Source: Terriglobales bacterium
GTDB taxonomy: Bacteria; Acidobacteriota; Terriglobia; Bryobacterales; Bryobacteraceae
NCBI GenBank assembly: GCA_027485675.1
Contig: JAIXQP010000049.1
Location: 62,001-126,000, forward strand
Length of the DNA: 64,000 bases
Direction: 5' to 3'
Position 1 is the stretch's first letter. Each line of letters starts with the position of its first letter. A model generated the notes under the pieces. It was not told the origin of the DNA. It did no database searches and saw only the letters and a list, made by a program, of their open reading frames with translations. Of this stretch, positions 62,153 through 64,000 are shown in pieces. Made by a program: the position numbers and the translations under genes.

Positions 62153-62712
62153 CGATTGTGGATAGCGGGGTGCATCCGGGGCATCCGCATGTGCGGGATG
62201 TGGTGGCGGGGCGGAGCTTTGTTCCAGGCGAAGATCCGGAACAATACCTGGACTATCTCGGCCACGGGACGGCCGTAGCCGGGGCGATCTGCGAGAAGGG
62301 TGCCCCGTTGCGGCTCTACGTCGCGAAGGTGTTTCAACGCCGGCTGGTGACGTCGATCGAGGTGTTGCTGGCCGCGCTGGACTGGAGCCTGGAGCAGCCG
62401 GTGGCCTTCGTGAACTTGAGCCTGGCGACGCAGAACGAGGCGCATCGCGAGGCGTTTGCGCGGCGCGTGGCGGTGGCGGCGGAGCGGGGGATTCGGATCG
62501 TCTCGCCGAAGGAAGGCTTGCCGGGGAGCCTTCCGGGAGTCGTGGGGGTGACGATCGACGATACGCTGCCGCGAGACCGCTACAGCGCCGAGTTCGCCGC
62601 CTGTGGCTGGCCGCGCCCGATTCCGGGCCAGCCGCAGGAGCGGAATCTGTACGGGATCAGCTTCGCGGTCGCCAATGTCACCGGATGTCTGGCTCGCGAT
62701 CTGGCGGGGTAG
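62137..62712 (+). CDS. qhpE: Subtilisin-like protease that removes the QhpC leader
   Basis: A 191-residue minimal subtilase without signal peptide or prodomain. Catalytic residues are D9 (IVDSGV), H43 (LGHGTAVAGA) and S175 (YGISFAVANVTG). The region that normally reads AAGN, supplying the oxyanion-hole asparagine, reads IVSPKEGLPG instead, so the oxyanion hole must be built differently or the turnover is slow. Position after qhpF and absence of export signals fit the known cytoplasmic, one-substrate leader peptidase QhpE. The stop (TAG) abuts the stop of the convergent methyltransferase gene. Gene order F-E is swapped relative to Paracoccus (E-F-G). Confidence 0.88.
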   Translation: MSIGIAIVDSGVHPGHPHVRDVVAGRSFVPGEDPEQYLDYLGHGTAVAGAICEKGAPLRLYVAKVFQRRLVTSIEVLLAALDWSLEQPVAFVNLSLATQNEAHREAFARRVAVAAERGIRIVSPKEGLPGSLPGVVGVTIDDTLPRDRYSAEFAACGWPRPIPGQPQERNLYGISFAVANVTGCLARDLAG

Positions 62713-63414
62713 CTAGGAGGCGCCGAAGGCGGCGAAGGCCGCGTTCTTGTGGAGGACATCGACCGTCGCGAAACCGGTGCGGCGGAGGAGTTCGAGCTGG
62801 TAGGTGAGGGGCCGCGGGGTGTCCTCCTTCTCCACGTAAGCGGTGACCTTGGCAGCGTATTCGGCGCCGCCGTGGTTGGTGAGGTATTCGGTCCAACGCC
62901 GTTGCTGGAGGGCTTCGATGGAGGGGTGTTCGTGGGCGACCATGTCGAAGATCCAGAGCGAGCCGCCGGGGCGGAGCCAGGAGTGGAGCTTGGCGAAGGT
63001 CTGCTCCCATTCAGCGTCCGTGCGGAGATGGTGCAGGACCGCTCCGGCCACGATCACGTCGAAGGAGTGTGGCTTGAAAACCGCTTCGCGGATGTCGGCT
63101 TGGAGGGTCGTAGGTGTTAGGCCAGCGGCGGTGGCGCGTGCGGCGGCGCGGGTGAGCATCGGCTGGCTGAGATCAAGGAGTGTGACCTGGGAGAAGGCCA
63201 GCTCCTGACGGAGGCGAAGCGTGAAGTTGCCGGCGCCGCAGCCGATGTCGAGGACGTGTTGGGCGTGCGGGGTGACTGCCGCCGCGGCCTTGGCGACGAG
63301 TTCGAGGCAGAGCGCGGCGTCGATGGTGGCGGTCTGGCCGGTTTCAAGGTTCGAGAAGCGTTCGACGTCGGCGTCGAAGCGGGCGCGGATTTCGTCGACA
63401 GTGGATTTGGGCAT
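62713..63414 (-). CDS. Class I SAM-dependent methyltransferase
   Basis: A 233-residue cytoplasmic enzyme: HVLDIGCGAGNFTLRLRQ (motif I), VTLLDLSQPML (acidic strand 2), LQADIREAVF (motif II/III) and DVIVAGAVLHHLR (motif IV), then WLRPGGSLWIFDMV. The fold is secure; the substrate is not, and similar proteins are annotated as small-molecule or tRNA methyltransferases. It is convergent with the qhp operon and divergent from the PhoD-like gene, so a role in CTQ formation is not supported. ATG start at 63412-63414. Confidence 0.88.
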   Translation of the reverse strand: MPKSTVDEIRARFDADVERFSNLETGQTATIDAALCLELVAKAAAAVTPHAQHVLDIGCGAGNFTLRLRQELAFSQVTLLDLSQPMLTRAAARATAAGLTPTTLQADIREAVFKPHSFDVIVAGAVLHHLRTDAEWEQTFAKLHSWLRPGGSLWIFDMVAHEHPSIEALQQRRWTEYLTNHGGAEYAAKVTAYVEKEDTPRPLTYQLELLRRTGFATVDVLHKNAAFAAFGAS

Positions 63415-63493
63415 GTTCCTCGCTCAGGGTAACTCATCAAAGCGAAACCAGTCTGTCATCCTCCCGCAGTGGTTCTCTGGCAGAGTCGAGGGT

Positions 63494-64000
63494 ATGCCCA
63501 TCTCTCGCCGTAGTTTTGCCACCGGACTTTCCGCCGCCACCTTGGCGGCGCAGACGACTCCCCCCGCAGGGGTCTTTGCCCACGGGGTGGCCAGTGGAGA
63601 TCCTCTGCTCAACCGGGTGATCCTGTGGACCCGGGTGACGCCGGGAGCGGCGGCGCAGGTGACGGTGCAATGGACCATGGCCTTGGACGCCGGGTTCCGC
63701 CAGGTGGTGCAGACGGGAGTCACCTCGACCAACGTCGGCTATGACTACACGGTGAAAGTTGACGTGGCGCGGCTCGAGCCCGGGACGACCTACTACTATA
63801 AGTTCGCGGCGCTGGGAGCGGAGAGCCCGGTGGGACGGACGCGGACGCTGCCGATCGGCGACGTGGCGCAGGTTCGCATGGCCGTGACGTCATGCTCGAA
63901 CTATCCCTACGGATTCTTCAACTCCTACCGGATGATCGCGCGGCGGGCCGACCTTGATTGCGTCATTCACTTGGGCGACTACATCTACGAGTACGCAGAA
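63494..64000 (+). CDS. PhoD-family alkaline phosphatase, N-terminal part (3' end outside window)
   Basis: The first 169 codons of a Tat-exported phosphodiesterase/phosphatase. The signal PISRRSFATGLSAATLAAQ has the twin-arginine motif. The N-terminal PhoD domain follows: FAHGVASGDPLLNRVILWTRVTP, then VDVARLEPGTTYYYKFAA. The metallophosphatase core begins with CSNYPYGFFNSYRMIA and IHLGDYIYEYAE, whose Asp is a metal ligand. Family enzymes hydrolyse phosphodiesters and monoesters with Fe/Ca in the periplasm. GAGGG precedes the ATG. No Pho box is recognisable in the 79-base gap to the divergent methyltransferase gene. Confidence 0.93.
   Translation, partial: MPISRRSFATGLSAATLAAQTTPPAGVFAHGVASGDPLLNRVILWTRVTPGAAAQVTVQWTMALDAGFRQVVQTGVTSTNVGYDYTVKVDVARLEPGTTYYYKFAALGAESPVGRTRTLPIGDVAQVRMAVTSCSNYPYGFFNSYRMIARRADLDCVIHLGDYIYEYAE

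Noticed and set aside
62713-63414. Methyltransferase as part of the qhp maturation set
   Set aside because: It is on the opposite strand, convergent, and no methylation step is known in CTQ formation.

Overview
The window is GC-rich, tightly packed chromosomal DNA and looks like an Acidobacteriota genome, most likely the Bryobacterales/Solibacteraceae group. The evidence is the gene content: two Oar-like TonB-dependent receptors with carboxypeptidase-regulatory N-termini, a DUF1549/DUF1553 plus DUF1501 pair, a PEP-CTERM HAF-repeat protein, a CarD regulator, and possible TIGR03437-type beta domains. The lineage is inferred from families, not from a marker gene. I found 54 protein genes, two of them cut by the window edges. 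I saw no rRNA, tRNA, CRISPR array, insertion sequence or prophage. Gene ends commonly overlap (ATGA, TAATG) or abut, and only one gap exceeds 300 bases.

Layout. 1-2630 (minus): a three-gene signalling operon (receiver-phosphatase, enolase-superfamily enzyme, Hsp70-like protein). 2650-7021: a secreted CarboxypepD_reg protein, an M48-like protein that has lost its catalytic glutamate, release factor 3 and a CHAD protein. 7036-15036: a TonB-type receptor divergent from the DUF1549/1553-DUF1501 pair, then a PEP-CTERM protein. 15151-27183: a DASS transporter, a processive GT2, a GT-C enzyme, an AzgA purine permease, a ricin/crystallin lectin, an S46 dipeptidyl-peptidase, a circularly permuted ATP-grasp protein, DinB and TetR. 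27235-41555: a second Oar-like receptor, an FAD oxidoreductase, a Wzt-like protein with a ruined ATPase, a beta-helix protein, a methyltransferase with a duplicated beta domain, a TPR plus zinc-finger/Pro-rich/lectin pair, a second enolase-superfamily enzyme and CarD. 41556-42171 is a palindrome-rich gap. 42172-50176: an S9 peptidase, a cytochrome-oxidase assembly cluster (cupredoxin lipoprotein, CtaA, CtaB, ABC pair, SCO, DUF420) and a zinc alcohol dehydrogenase. 50250-53828: purS, glmS, yjbQ and a P1 peptidase.

The most interesting locus is 53959-62712, a complete-looking quinohemoprotein amine dehydrogenase (QHNDH) operon in the order qhpA-D-C-B-[U32]-[U32]-F-E behind a good sigma70-type promoter. 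QhpD (radical SAM) makes the Cys-to-Asp/Glu thioethers in QhpC, QhpF exports the product, QhpE removes the leader, and A, B and C form the periplasmic enzyme. The flavin monooxygenase QhpG, which hydroxylates the tryptophan that becomes the CTQ cofactor, is absent from the visible operon. In its place are two adjacent peptidase-U32-family genes of 300 and 336 residues. They match the sizes and part of the cysteine spacing of the oxygen-independent hydroxylase pair UbiV/UbiU. I propose that this pair performs an O2-independent tryptophan hydroxylation for CTQ biogenesis. This is inference from context and motifs.

Other points worth a look are two catalytically dead paralogues (Wzt-like ATPase, M48-like protease), two divergent gene pairs whose start codons physically overlap, several genes with a -10 box 6 to 10 bases before the start codon (leaderless candidates), and hairpins that span the facing stop codons of convergent genes.
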